This document shows positions 1 through 6,413 of a DNA stretch of 9,936 bases, in pieces. The notes under the pieces are model-generated. The model made no database searches. It was not told where the DNA came from and saw only the letters and a program-made list of their open reading frames with translations. Within the stretch, counting starts at the first letter, position 1. Each line of letters starts with the position of its first letter. The stretch comes from UBA6544 sp049601975 (GTDB taxonomy: Bacteria; Pseudomonadota; Alphaproteobacteria; UBA8366). The translations under genes and the position numbers were made by a program. The stretch covers positions 1 to 9,936 of the forward strand of contig JBMYRC010000147.1 in NCBI GenBank assembly GCA_049601975.1, given 5' to 3'.

Positions 1-638
1 CCGGCGCGTTTGAAACCTTCCTCAAGCCACGGCTTATACTCGTCCATGGTGCCCGGCATGAATCCCAATGGTAGCCAACCGTCGGCGATCTCTCCCGTGA
101 GGCGAACCGTTGCTTCGTTGCCGGAGCCGATGAAGATCGGGATGTCCGGGTTCATGTGCAGGATGGATTTCAGCGGTTTGCCGACACCGAGCGCCCCTTC
201 GCCTTCATAGGGTAATTTCAGCTGCTTGCCGTCATGGGTCAGACCTTCTTCGCGCTTCCAGACCTTGCGCATGATGCTGACGTAATCCTTTAGCCAATAA
301 TACGGACTGCCCCAGGGTTGGCCGTACCAGCCCTCGACGATCTGCGGGCCGGAGACGCCGAGCCCGGCGATGAAACGCCCGCCACCCGCCAGCGCATCGA
401 CAGTGCCGGCGCACATGGCGGTGTTTGCCGGTGTACGCGCAGAGACCTGGATGATGCCCGTGCCGAGCTTGATCCGCTTGGTGATCGCGGCCAGATACGC
501 CAAGGGTGTGATCGCGTCGGAGCCGTAAGCTTCGGCCGTCCATACGCTGTCGTAGCCGAGTTTCTCCGCTCGCAGGATGCGTTCGACCGGCAGATCCATA
601 GTGGCGCCGGAATAGCCGATCGAGAGTCCGAGTTTCAT
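1..638 (-). CDS. LLM-class flavin/F420-dependent oxidoreductase, C-terminus cut by window edge
   Basis: The minus-strand frame is open from the ATG at 638 to the left edge, giving 212 codons with no stop, so the 3' end lies outside the window. The product begins MKLGLSIGYSGATMDLPVER and shows the luciferase-like TIM-barrel pattern: a KLGTGI strand after about 65 residues, then TPANTAMCAGTVDALAGG and a GLGVSGPQIVEGWYG stretch. This last stretch resembles the Rv3520c-like group of F420-type LLM proteins, as recalled from family knowledge. Such enzymes use reduced flavin or F420 for monooxygenation or hydride transfer; the substrate here is unknown. An AAGGA Shine-Dalgarno lies about 9 nt upstream of the ATG. 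It is the last visible gene of a minus-strand run after the CoA-transferase and MaoC genes, but a palindromic element separates it from them, so its expression may be partly uncoupled. Confidence 0.88.
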   Translation of the reverse strand, partial: MKLGLSIGYSGATMDLPVERILRAEKLGYDSVWTAEAYGSDAITPLAYLAAITKRIKLGTGIIQVSARTPANTAMCAGTVDALAGGGRFIAGLGVSGPQIVEGWYGQPWGSPYYWLKDYVSIMRKVWKREEGLTHDGKQLKLPYEGEGALGVGKPLKSILHMNPDIPIFIGSGNEATVRLTGEIADGWLPLGFMPGTMDEYKPWLEEGFKRA

Positions 639-670
639 GAGCGGAGTCCTTGTTTGTTCATGTCGTGTTG

Positions 671-770
671 CCCCCACCCTATCCCTCCCCCGCAAGCGGG
701 AGAGGGAATACTAGCGAGTAGCTGGGTGACGTTCCCTCTCCCTTCGCGGGAAGGGCCGGGGTGAGGGGGC
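671..770. repeat. Palindromic extragenic element with two nested hairpins
   Basis: Two C-rich/G-rich arms (about 671-707 and 733-769) are imperfect reverse complements, and both begin or end in a GGGAGAGGGA-type core. The left arm folds by itself: 683-692 pairs with 697-706 around a CAAG loop with one mismatch. The right arm has a 6-bp stem, 740-745 with 750-755. The element starts 5 nt beyond the MaoC stop codon and ends 32 nt before the downstream LLM start. C-rich elements of this look are common intergenic repeats in alphaproteobacteria. Whether it works as a terminator, attenuator or mRNA stabiliser is inference; there is no clear U-tract. Confidence 0.75.
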
Positions 771-774
771 TTTC

Positions 775-1197
775 TTAGGGGTCGACCTTGGCCGTCGCGT
801 AGCCGCTGACCACGGTGGTGCCGTCCTGGTTCGTCGTCTTCACTTCCAGGTCGACCAGCTTATCACCGTCTTCCTCGCGGAGCTCCGTCACCGTTGCGGT
901 CGAAGTCAATGTGTCGCCCGGCCAAACCTGGTTGGTGAAACGGACGCCGAATTTGGTCAGGCGGCCATCGCCGACATAGTTGGTCAGCATTTTGCCGGTC
1001 AGCCCCATGGTCAGCATGCCGTGGGCGAAAACGCTCGGATAGCCCGCGACTTCCTTTGTATACACATCATCAGTGTGCAGCGGGTTATAGTCGCCTGATG
1101 CGCCCGAATACATGACCAGTTGGGTGCGGCTCAGATCATCAACGACGACTTCTTGATACTCGTCGCCGGGTTTCAGGTTGCTTGCGTTGAGTGCCAT
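775..1197 (-). CDS. MaoC-family (hot-dog) acyl-CoA dehydratase/hydratase subunit
   Basis: This 140-aa single-hot-dog protein probably adds water to, or removes it from, enoyl-/3-hydroxyacyl-CoA type substrates. The hydratase-2 motif is intact: SGASGDYNPLHTD at residues 31-43 gives Asp36, Asn38 and His41, the D-x-N-P-x-H arrangement whose Asp and His are catalytic in (R)-specific enoyl-CoA hydratases such as PhaJ. FAHGMLTMG (57-65) follows, as is usual in MaoC proteins. The length fits a single MaoC domain. The ATG is preceded by AAGGGAGG about 5 nt upstream, inside the 11-nt gap after the partner dehydratase gene at 1209-1694. The tight pairing suggests a heterodimer in which this subunit supplies the active site. 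Physiological substrate unknown. Confidence 0.9.
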   Translation of the reverse strand: MALNASNLKPGDEYQEVVVDDLSRTQLVMYSGASGDYNPLHTDDVYTKEVAGYPSVFAHGMLTMGLTGKMLTNYVGDGRLTKFGVRFTNQVWPGDTLTSTATVTELREEDGDKLVDLEVKTTNQDGTTVVSGYATAKVDP

Positions 1198-1208
1198 TGT
1201 TCCCTCCC

Positions 1209-1694
1209 TTAACTCTGTTCGACCGGCTTCTCGGTCTTCACACCGACCGAGCGCATGGTGAGGACCAGTTCGCCGTCTTGATCGCGAAACTCGTGAACCG
1301 TCTCTGTGAATTTCAAAAGACCGGCCCGCTTGCTTTCCTTTTCCCAGGTCTTGCCCGCGTGTTGGGTGACGGTGAGTTGGTCTCCCGGCTTCAGGTGACG
1401 GTGGTATTCATAATGCTGCTCCGCATGTAGCCCCCCCGTCGACGGCGAGGGACCGTCTAATCCCGTAGGGTTCTTACCAGAGCCAAACCATTTCTCGCCG
1501 GTCTTCAGGCGCAGGTGATAGTTTGGATCGAATTGCGCCACGGAGCGACCGAAGGTCGGTGGGGCAATGACATTGCCGGTCTCGCTCTTGGCGGCGTAGT
1601 CGGCATCGCTATAGATCGGGTTCTCGTCCAGCAAGGAGCGCGCAAACATCATGATATGCGACCCCTCAACGGGCATTTTGATTTCATCGGCCAC
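1209..1694 (-). CDS. FAS1-like / MaoC N-terminal-domain dehydratase subunit
   Basis: This 161-aa protein resembles the FAS1-like (MaoC N) dehydratase domain, with an early MFARSLLDENPIYSD segment (residues 16-30), a PPTFGR motif (45-50) and LHAEQHYEYHRHLKPGD (89-105) near the centre. The D-x-N-P-x-H catalytic motif of the neighbour is degenerate here (ENPIYSD, no His), so this is likely the non-catalytic or substrate-shaping half of a two-subunit dehydratase, comparable to HadA-type partners of HadB/MaoC proteins. The start is GTG at 1694, chosen because an AAGGAG sits 7 nt upstream and the family N-terminus matches. It lies 66 nt downstream of the CoA-transferase gene and 11 nt upstream of the catalytic MaoC gene, consistent with one transcript. 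Substrate not assignable. Confidence 0.85.
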   Translation of the reverse strand: MADEIKMPVEGSHIMMFARSLLDENPIYSDADYAAKSETGNVIAPPTFGRSVAQFDPNYHLRLKTGEKWFGSGKNPTGLDGPSPSTGGLHAEQHYEYHRHLKPGDQLTVTQHAGKTWEKESKRAGLLKFTETVHEFRDQDGELVLTMRSVGVKTEKPVEQS

Positions 1695-1701
1695 GGATTT
1701 T

Positions 1702-1707
1702 CTCCTT
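1702..1707 (-). promoter_or_regulatory. Shine-Dalgarno (AAGGAG) deciding a GTG start
   Basis: The complement of CTCCTT at 1702-1707 reads AAGGAG, 7 nt before the GTG at 1694. The next in-frame ATG would remove six residues and would place this site much further away, so the GTG is favoured as the start of the FAS1-like dehydratase subunit. Confidence 0.75.
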
Positions 1708-1760
1708 CATCCTTTGCTCTCTCTCGGCAGGAAGAGAGGATGTGATTCCGATGCGCCCGG

Positions 1761-2966
1761 TCAAGCGTCGGCGGCGGGAAGATCGGGGCCGCCGATGACG
1801 CCTTCTCTGGCGAATGTCTCGATGGCGTCGCCGGTGTAGCCGAGATGCCGCAATATTTCGCTGGAATGTTGGCCGAGATGGGGTGCCGTTCCCTTGGGCG
1901 ATCCGTTCTTGGGTGGTTTCACGCCCGCGAGACTGGGGACGGGTGCCGGTGTATTCAAGCCAGGTTGATCAAGCCAATTTACCGCGTTGTCCGCCTTTGC
2001 CTGCGGATGCTCCAGGAACTCGGCATAATCGTTCAAAACTTCGTGGACGATACCGGCCTCTGTCAATTGCGCTGACCAGTAAGCCGACGGTAGCCCGGAC
2101 ATTGCGTCGTTGATCGCCGGTGTCAGCACATCCGCATGTTCGTGTCGGGTGACGGCGGTCGCGAAACGGGGATCGTCCGCCAGGTCGGGCCGTGCGATGG
2201 CTGTACAGAAAGGGGCGAACTCCGCATTGCGCATAACGACCAGAGTGATCCAGCCGTCGCTGGTCGAAAAGACGCCGTGGGGAGAGGCCCCCGGGGTCAT
2301 CTCACCGCCCTCGAGCGTGTTGGCGATCAGCCGCACGCTTTGCATCGCGAGGCCGGAGCGCATTAGGGAGTTATCGATATAACAGCCCTTCTCCTCGTCG
2401 CGTTTGGCGTAGAGCGCGGAGGAGAGCGCTTGGAACGAATAGAGGCCGGTCCCCATATCGACGGGGATGAACATGATCCGGTGCGGCACGCCGTCCTCGC
2501 CTATGTTGGAATTCATCATGCCGGTCAGCGCCTGGAGTGCCGGATCGAGGGCGGGGCGTCCGGCCAGTGGTCCCGTTTGCCCGAAGCCTGAGACCGAGAG
2601 ATAAATCACGCCTGGGTTCTTAGCGGAGACGGATTCGTAGCCAAAGCCGAGGCGCGCGGCGACGCCGGGGCGGAAACCTTCCATGAAGACGTCGATACTC
2701 TCTGCCAGTTTCCACAGAATGTCCTTACCGGCGTCGCTCTTTAGGTCGAGCGCTAGGCTTCGTTTGCCGAGATTGCCAGTGATCGAATAGGCGGTTTGAT
2801 CGTCGTAGGTGACGCCCAGTTGGCGCGCCCAATCGCCGCCGATCACGGGTTCGACCTTGATCACGTCCGCGCCTTGCTGCGCCAACATCATACCGCAATA
2901 GGGTCCCGCGATCCCCTGACTGAGATCGAGAACGGTTATTCCGGCGAATGGTGCGTCGTATCCCAT
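1761..2966 (-). CDS. CaiB/BaiF family (type III) CoA-transferase
   Basis: This 401-aa protein has the usual length and order of family III CoA-transferases. The N-terminus is GITVLDLSQGIAGPYCGMML (9-28), followed by GADVIKVEP (32-40), NLGKRSLALDLKS (65-77) and FMEGFRPGVAARLG (94-107), the family signature. Asp170 in IPVDMGTG is the probable catalytic Asp that forms the aspartyl-CoA thioester anhydride (Asp169 in formyl-CoA transferase). The enzyme would move CoA between an acyl-CoA donor and a free carboxylate. GGAGG lies about 10 nt upstream of the ATG. It heads a minus-strand run with the two dehydratase subunits and is divergent from the thioesterase gene, so activation, (de)hydration and thioester hydrolysis genes are adjacent. 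Donor and acceptor acids cannot be told from the sequence. Confidence 0.93.
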   Translation of the reverse strand: MGYDAPFAGITVLDLSQGIAGPYCGMMLAQQGADVIKVEPVIGGDWARQLGVTYDDQTAYSITGNLGKRSLALDLKSDAGKDILWKLAESIDVFMEGFRPGVAARLGFGYESVSAKNPGVIYLSVSGFGQTGPLAGRPALDPALQALTGMMNSNIGEDGVPHRIMFIPVDMGTGLYSFQALSSALYAKRDEEKGCYIDNSLMRSGLAMQSVRLIANTLEGGEMTPGASPHGVFSTSDGWITLVVMRNAEFAPFCTAIARPDLADDPRFATAVTRHEHADVLTPAINDAMSGLPSAYWSAQLTEAGIVHEVLNDYAEFLEHPQAKADNAVNWLDQPGLNTPAPVPSLAGVKPPKNGSPKGTAPHLGQHSSEILRHLGYTGDAIETFAREGVIGGPDLPAADA

Positions 2967-3078
2967 GGCAACTTACCTCCGCAAATCGATATGGAGTGGA
3001 TTTTATGGCGGGCGATGGCTTTTCATTTCGGGATAGGTGAGTAAATTCCACGACGTCATTGACAGAATGAGAGCCAAA

Positions 3079-3573
3079 ATGCCCGATACCGTTGCTATTC
3101 CCGCCCCCTTGGAAATCCACACGGAAACCGTACGGCCCGAATGGATCGACCATAATGGTCATATGAACGTCGCCTATTACCTGCTGGCCTTCGACGAGGC
3201 AGCGGGCGCGATTTCACAGTATATCGGCTATACGAACGAGTACCGGAAAGCGAATAAAATCGGCACTTTCGTTGGCGATTATCATATCCATTACGTGCAA
3301 GAGGTGATGGAAGGCGACCCGCTGCGTTTTACCTATCGCATTGTCGATTGCGACGAAAAGCGCTTTCATTACTGGCAGGAAATGTATCACGCGGAGAAAG
3401 GGTACCTCGCGGCGCAAGCTGAGGCGATTACGCTTCATATAGATATGGAGGTCCGTAAGGTCTCACCGTTCCCGTCGGAAATTTACGAACGCATCCGAGC
3501 GATCTACGAGGCGCACAAGCATTTGCCGCTGCCGGAGAATTTGGGTCGGCAGATTAAGGTGAAGCGGAAGTAG
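3079..3573 (+). CDS. Hot-dog acyl-CoA thioesterase (4HBT-like)
   Basis: From the ATG at 3079 this is a 164-aa single-hot-dog protein. VRPEWIDHNGHMNVAYY (18-34) contains the D-x-x-G-H-x-N-x-x-Y pattern of 4-hydroxybenzoyl-CoA thioesterase-like enzymes, with Asp24 as likely nucleophile or base and His28/Asn30 nearby. The N-terminal style recalls thioesterases found beside carnitine/betaine catabolism genes, but that role is not supported by the neighbours. It would hydrolyse an acyl-CoA in the cytoplasm. Start choice: an in-frame GTG at 3037 would add 14 residues. ATG 3079 is preferred because of a GAG-type ribosome-binding site 5-8 nt upstream and family length, but neither site is strong. The gene stands alone on the plus strand, divergent from the CoA-transferase and with only 10 nt before the convergent LLM stop. 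Confidence 0.85.
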   Translation: MPDTVAIPAPLEIHTETVRPEWIDHNGHMNVAYYLLAFDEAAGAISQYIGYTNEYRKANKIGTFVGDYHIHYVQEVMEGDPLRFTYRIVDCDEKRFHYWQEMYHAEKGYLAAQAEAITLHIDMEVRKVSPFPSEIYERIRAIYEAHKHLPLPENLGRQIKVKRK

Positions 3574-3583
3574 CGTCCCCGGC

Positions 3584-4432
3584 CTAGCCGATTTCGTCCC
3601 CTAGTCCCATATACTCGTCGACGAATTTCAATACCTCATCACGGCCGCGGTTCGGCAGGCCGATGATGGCGCGGGTGAAACCGGCTTCGCGGAATTTCTT
3701 CAGTGCGTCACCGTCGCGGGCGCGCTGACAAAATGCGGAGAGTTCGATTTCATCTGGATCGCGCCCTTCCTCGCTCACGACTTGGCGCATCTTCTCGACC
3801 ATAGCTTTTGGATCGCGGAGCAGCACGTCGATGGGCATCCAGCCGTCGCAATAGCGGGCCACCCGTTTCAATGACATATCCGTTGCTCCACCCATATAGA
3901 CTGGTGGATGCGGGTCTTGCGCCGGTTTTGGGTTGCTGACGATGCGCTCGAAATTCACAAATTCGCCGGCATAACTTGCCTCTTCTTCCGTCCAGATCGT
4001 CTTCATGGCCTCTACTCGCTCGCGCAGTAGTTTCCAGCGACGATCAAAGGGGAAGCCGTGGTTTTCCATTTCTTCTTTGTTCCAGCCGCCGCCGATGCCG
4101 AACAGAAACCGACCGCCGGAATAGTGATCGAGGGTGGCGACTTGCTTCGCGAGCGATATCGGATGGTGCTCGACGACCAGGCTGATTCCAGTCCCGAGCT
4201 TTAAGGTCTTGGTGACAGCCGCCGCCATGCCCAAGGTCACAAACGGGTCGCTCATGTGGTAATAGGGTTTCGGCAGATCGCCGCCACCGGGGAAAGGGGT
4301 TTCGCGGCTCGCTGGAATGTGGGTGTGCTCACCGACCCAAAGCGATTCGAAGTTGCGGGTTTCCAACTCGCGCGCTAGATCGTCCGCGCGAATGCCGTAT
4401 TCCGTATTGTAACTAAAAAACCCGATATCCAT
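3584..4432 (-). CDS. LLM-class F420-type oxidoreductase
   Basis: This 282-aa complete luciferase-like TIM barrel begins MDIGFFSYNTEYGIRADDLA. It carries the typical core LKLGTGISLVVEHHPISLAKQ (77-97), ATLDHYSGGRFLFGIGGGW (99-117) and a later PPVYMGGATDMSLKRVARYCDGWMP segment (176-200), matching the short F420-type LLM group (TIGR03619-like by recall). It probably oxidises or reduces an organic substrate with FMN or F420. The ATG has GGGAG about 8 nt upstream. It is transcribed alone on the minus strand: its stop is 10 nt from the convergent thioesterase stop, and its start is divergent from the LLM-TauD operon across 174 bp. It is more distant from the two 290-aa paralogues downstream than they are from each other. 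Substrate unknown. Confidence 0.9.
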   Translation of the reverse strand: MDIGFFSYNTEYGIRADDLARELETRNFESLWVGEHTHIPASRETPFPGGGDLPKPYYHMSDPFVTLGMAAAVTKTLKLGTGISLVVEHHPISLAKQVATLDHYSGGRFLFGIGGGWNKEEMENHGFPFDRRWKLLRERVEAMKTIWTEEEASYAGEFVNFERIVSNPKPAQDPHPPVYMGGATDMSLKRVARYCDGWMPIDVLLRDPKAMVEKMRQVVSEEGRDPDEIELSAFCQRARDGDALKKFREAGFTRAIIGLPNRGRDEVLKFVDEYMGLGDEIG

Positions 4433-4511
4433 TGTGCGTTCTCCCTGTCCCGACGCGCGGTCGCGCCTAGTTTCTTATTTAGTTCGGCGTCCGGGATTTG
4501 AAGACAACCTT

Positions 4512-4587
4512 CCGTCATTCCCGCGTAGGCGGGAATCCAGAAAGATATCCGGAGCCGACTGGATTCCCGCCTACGCGGGAATGATGG
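4512..4587. repeat. Perfect inverted-repeat element (ATTCCC-N8-GGGAAT type)
   Basis: The arms 4515-4540 and 4559-4584 are exact 26-nt reverse complements, extendable by 3 nt at the outer ends with one mismatch, around an 18-nt spacer. Each arm also folds by itself: ATTCCCGC pairs with GCGGGAAT around a 4-nt GTAG/CTAC loop. The ATTCCC-N8-GGGAAT core is of the kind seen in the Neisseria dRS3 repeat and in many proteobacterial intergenic repeats, whose spurious translations read like PRRRES and WIPAYAGM. It sits in the divergent region about 20 nt before the start of the LLM operon and 79 nt from the other LLM start. Confidence 0.9.
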
Positions 4588-4606
4588 TCCTGTATGTGAG
4601 GTTAAA

Positions 4607-5527
4607 ATGCCAATTGAAATGCCAGCCATCTCGCTGGCCGCGGTGCCGGGGCGGCGCCATCAAATCATCGAATTCGCCCAGGAAGCGGAAGCGCGCGGGT
4701 TTTCTGGTATTTATATGCCATCGCTCGGTGACAACATGGCGTTGGCGACGGCGCTCGCGACGGCCACCAACACAATCGAGTTCGGCACCTCGATCTGTCC
4801 GATCTATTTTCGCGCGCCGTTAGATTTGGCTCAACACGCGGCCTTCATTCACGAACTCTCTAATGGACGGTTTAAGTTCGGCATCGGTGTGGCGCACGCA
4901 CCGTCTCACTCACGATACGGGGTGACTGTCGGCAAGCCGCTATCCGACATACGGGATTTCGTTGCCGAGATCAGGAGTGCGAAGATGATCGGTGAATTGC
5001 CGCCGATCGTGCTCGCGACACTGCGCAAGAAGATGATTGCACTATCCGCGAAGATTTCCGACGGGATGGTCTTCGCCAACGGCTCGCGCTCTCACATGGC
5101 GATTTCGCTCGCAGAGGTGCCGATGGAGAAGCGCAACGACAAGAATTTCTTTATCGGCGACATGATGCCAACCTGTATCTACGAGAACGAGGCGACGGCG
5201 GCGGCGGTTAATCGCAAGACGCTGGTGCATTACGCGCAGCTGCCGAATTACCGGAACTACTGGAAAGAGGCAGGCTACGAGGAAGAGATGGCCGATGTCG
5301 AAAAGGCGATGGCGAATGGGAACGACCCGGAAGAAATCGGTAAGTGCCTGAGCGAACGCTGGCTCTCGGACAACACGCTGTATGGGTCGCCCTCGAAAGT
5401 ACTGGAAGGGCTTGAGGCCTGGTATGACGCGGGAATCAAGACGCCGATCCTGGTGCCGTCCTCGGCGCAAGGCAATCAGTTCAAGGCGATCCAAGAAGTG
5501 TTCGAACTCTGTGCGAGGCTGAAATGA
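4607..5527 (+). CDS. LLM-class flavin-dependent oxidoreductase, short-loop variant
   Basis: This 306-aa protein opens the four-gene operon. Its early barrel is clear: HQIIEFAQEAEARGFSGIYM (18-37), NTIEFGTSICPIYFR (55-69) and HELSNGRFKFGIGV (82-95). The connection between DIRDFV (114-119) and LPPIVLATLRKKM (131-143) is only about 14 residues, where the next two LLMs have about 36, so part of the usual insertion between barrel strands is missing. It gains a longer helical C-terminus with LPNYRNYWKEAGYEEEM (212-228) and TPILVPSSAQGNQ (279-291), which aligns in style with a recognised LLM subgroup and argues against random deletion. The start ATG has GTGAGG about 5 nt upstream. It overlaps the next gene by 4 nt (ATGA), implying translational coupling. 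Substrate and cofactor unknown. Confidence 0.88.
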   Translation: MPIEMPAISLAAVPGRRHQIIEFAQEAEARGFSGIYMPSLGDNMALATALATATNTIEFGTSICPIYFRAPLDLAQHAAFIHELSNGRFKFGIGVAHAPSHSRYGVTVGKPLSDIRDFVAEIRSAKMIGELPPIVLATLRKKMIALSAKISDGMVFANGSRSHMAISLAEVPMEKRNDKNFFIGDMMPTCIYENEATAAAVNRKTLVHYAQLPNYRNYWKEAGYEEEMADVEKAMANGNDPEEIGKCLSERWLSDNTLYGSPSKVLEGLEAWYDAGIKTPILVPSSAQGNQFKAIQEVFELCARLK

Positions 5528-6396
5528 AATTCGGTATCAGATATTGCAACACGGCGCGTTATACCAAGGCGGAGAACGCAGTCGAATTGGTGCAGGCGGC
5601 GGAAGCGGCGGGTTTCGAGTCCGCGTGGACCGTCGACCACGTGGTGGTGCCGGAGGGGTACGAATCGAAATATCCCTACACCGATGACGGCAAGATGGCG
5701 GGGGGCAAGAACGATATCCCACTGCCGGATCCGCTCATCTGGATGAGCTATGTCGCGGCGCGAACCGAGAAGATCAACTTCGGCACCGGCATCCTGATCA
5801 TGCCGCAACGCAATCCGGTGGTGGCCGCGAAACAGGTGGCGACCTTGGATTACATGACCGGCGGCCGGGTGCTGCTGGGTATTGGTGTCGGTTGGATGGA
5901 AGAGGAATTCGCCGCCATCAACGCGCCGTTTGAGGCGCGAGGCCGGGCGACGGACGAGTATGTCGGCGTGATGCGGGAATTATGGACTTCCGATATGCCG
6001 ACCTATGACGGCGAGTTCTTCAAGTTCAAGGGTGCGCATATGCAGCCGAAACCGGTCAATGGAACGGTGCCGATTATCGTCGGCGGACATTCCAAGGCGG
6101 CGGCCCGGCGGGCGGGACGGCTCGGCGATGGATTTTTTCCGGCGCGTGGCGTGCCGACGGATCTGTTCGATCTCGCCAAGCGCACGGCGGAAGAACACGA
6201 CCGCGATCCGGACGCGATTGAATTCACCGTCAGCATGCCTGAGCGCATCGAGGATTTACCGGAATTGGTGAAGGCGGGCGTTGACCGTGTCTTGGTGCCG
6301 ATCATCAATATGTTCGGTCTCAAGAGCAGCTCCGCCAGCGGCCCGGACGATTTAGCCCGATGGAGCGAGATCATCGATCAATACAGGGACGCTTAG
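5524..6396 (+). CDS. LLM-class F420-type oxidoreductase (tandem paralogue A)
   Basis: This 290-aa protein has the complete luciferase-like barrel: FESAWTVDHVVVPEGY (31-46), INFGTGILIMPQRNPVVAAK (84-103), QVATLDYMTGGRVLLGIGVGW (104-124), RELWTSDMPTYDGEF (151-165), TVPIIVGGHSKAAARRAGRL (181-200) and GDGFFPAR (201-208). These are hallmarks of the TIGR03619-like F420/FMN LLM group. It probably performs a flavin- or F420-dependent oxidation in the cytoplasm; the substrate is unknown. The ATG overlaps the preceding gene's stop (ATGA), and 17 nt separate it from the next gene. An ungapped hand comparison with that neighbour gives about 178 of 290 identical residues (61%), so the two arose by duplication and have diverged for some time. 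Confidence 0.93.
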   Translation: MKFGIRYCNTARYTKAENAVELVQAAEAAGFESAWTVDHVVVPEGYESKYPYTDDGKMAGGKNDIPLPDPLIWMSYVAARTEKINFGTGILIMPQRNPVVAAKQVATLDYMTGGRVLLGIGVGWMEEEFAAINAPFEARGRATDEYVGVMRELWTSDMPTYDGEFFKFKGAHMQPKPVNGTVPIIVGGHSKAAARRAGRLGDGFFPARGVPTDLFDLAKRTAEEHDRDPDAIEFTVSMPERIEDLPELVKAGVDRVLVPIINMFGLKSSSASGPDDLARWSEIIDQYRDA

Positions 6397-6413
6397 GGAA
6401 ATAGGGAGACACT

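Noticed and set aside
318..764. 148-codon plus-strand open frame over the left LLM gene and the palindromic element
   Set aside because: It is antisense to a clear LLM protein, and its C-terminal part is a translation of the C-rich repeat (PHPIPPPQAGEG), a common spurious peptide.
1711..1741. Possible hairpin between the CoA-transferase and the FAS1-like dehydratase gene
   Set aside because: Only about 9 pairs form, with a 3-nt bulge and no T-run. It is not convincing as a terminator within a likely operon.
2967..3078. Divergent promoters between the CoA-transferase and thioesterase genes
   Set aside because: Promoters are expected by position, but no -35/-10 pair or operator palindrome could be read with confidence.
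2725..3162. 145-codon minus-strand open frame overlapping the CoA-transferase start
   Set aside because: It is out of frame with the CoA-transferase, crosses the divergent intergenic region and gives an Arg-rich product with no domain.
4375..4823. Small open frames on both strands through the 4512-4587 inverted repeat
   Set aside because: Their peptides contain PRRRES and WIPAYAGM, the typical spurious translations of this repeat, and they overlap supported genes.
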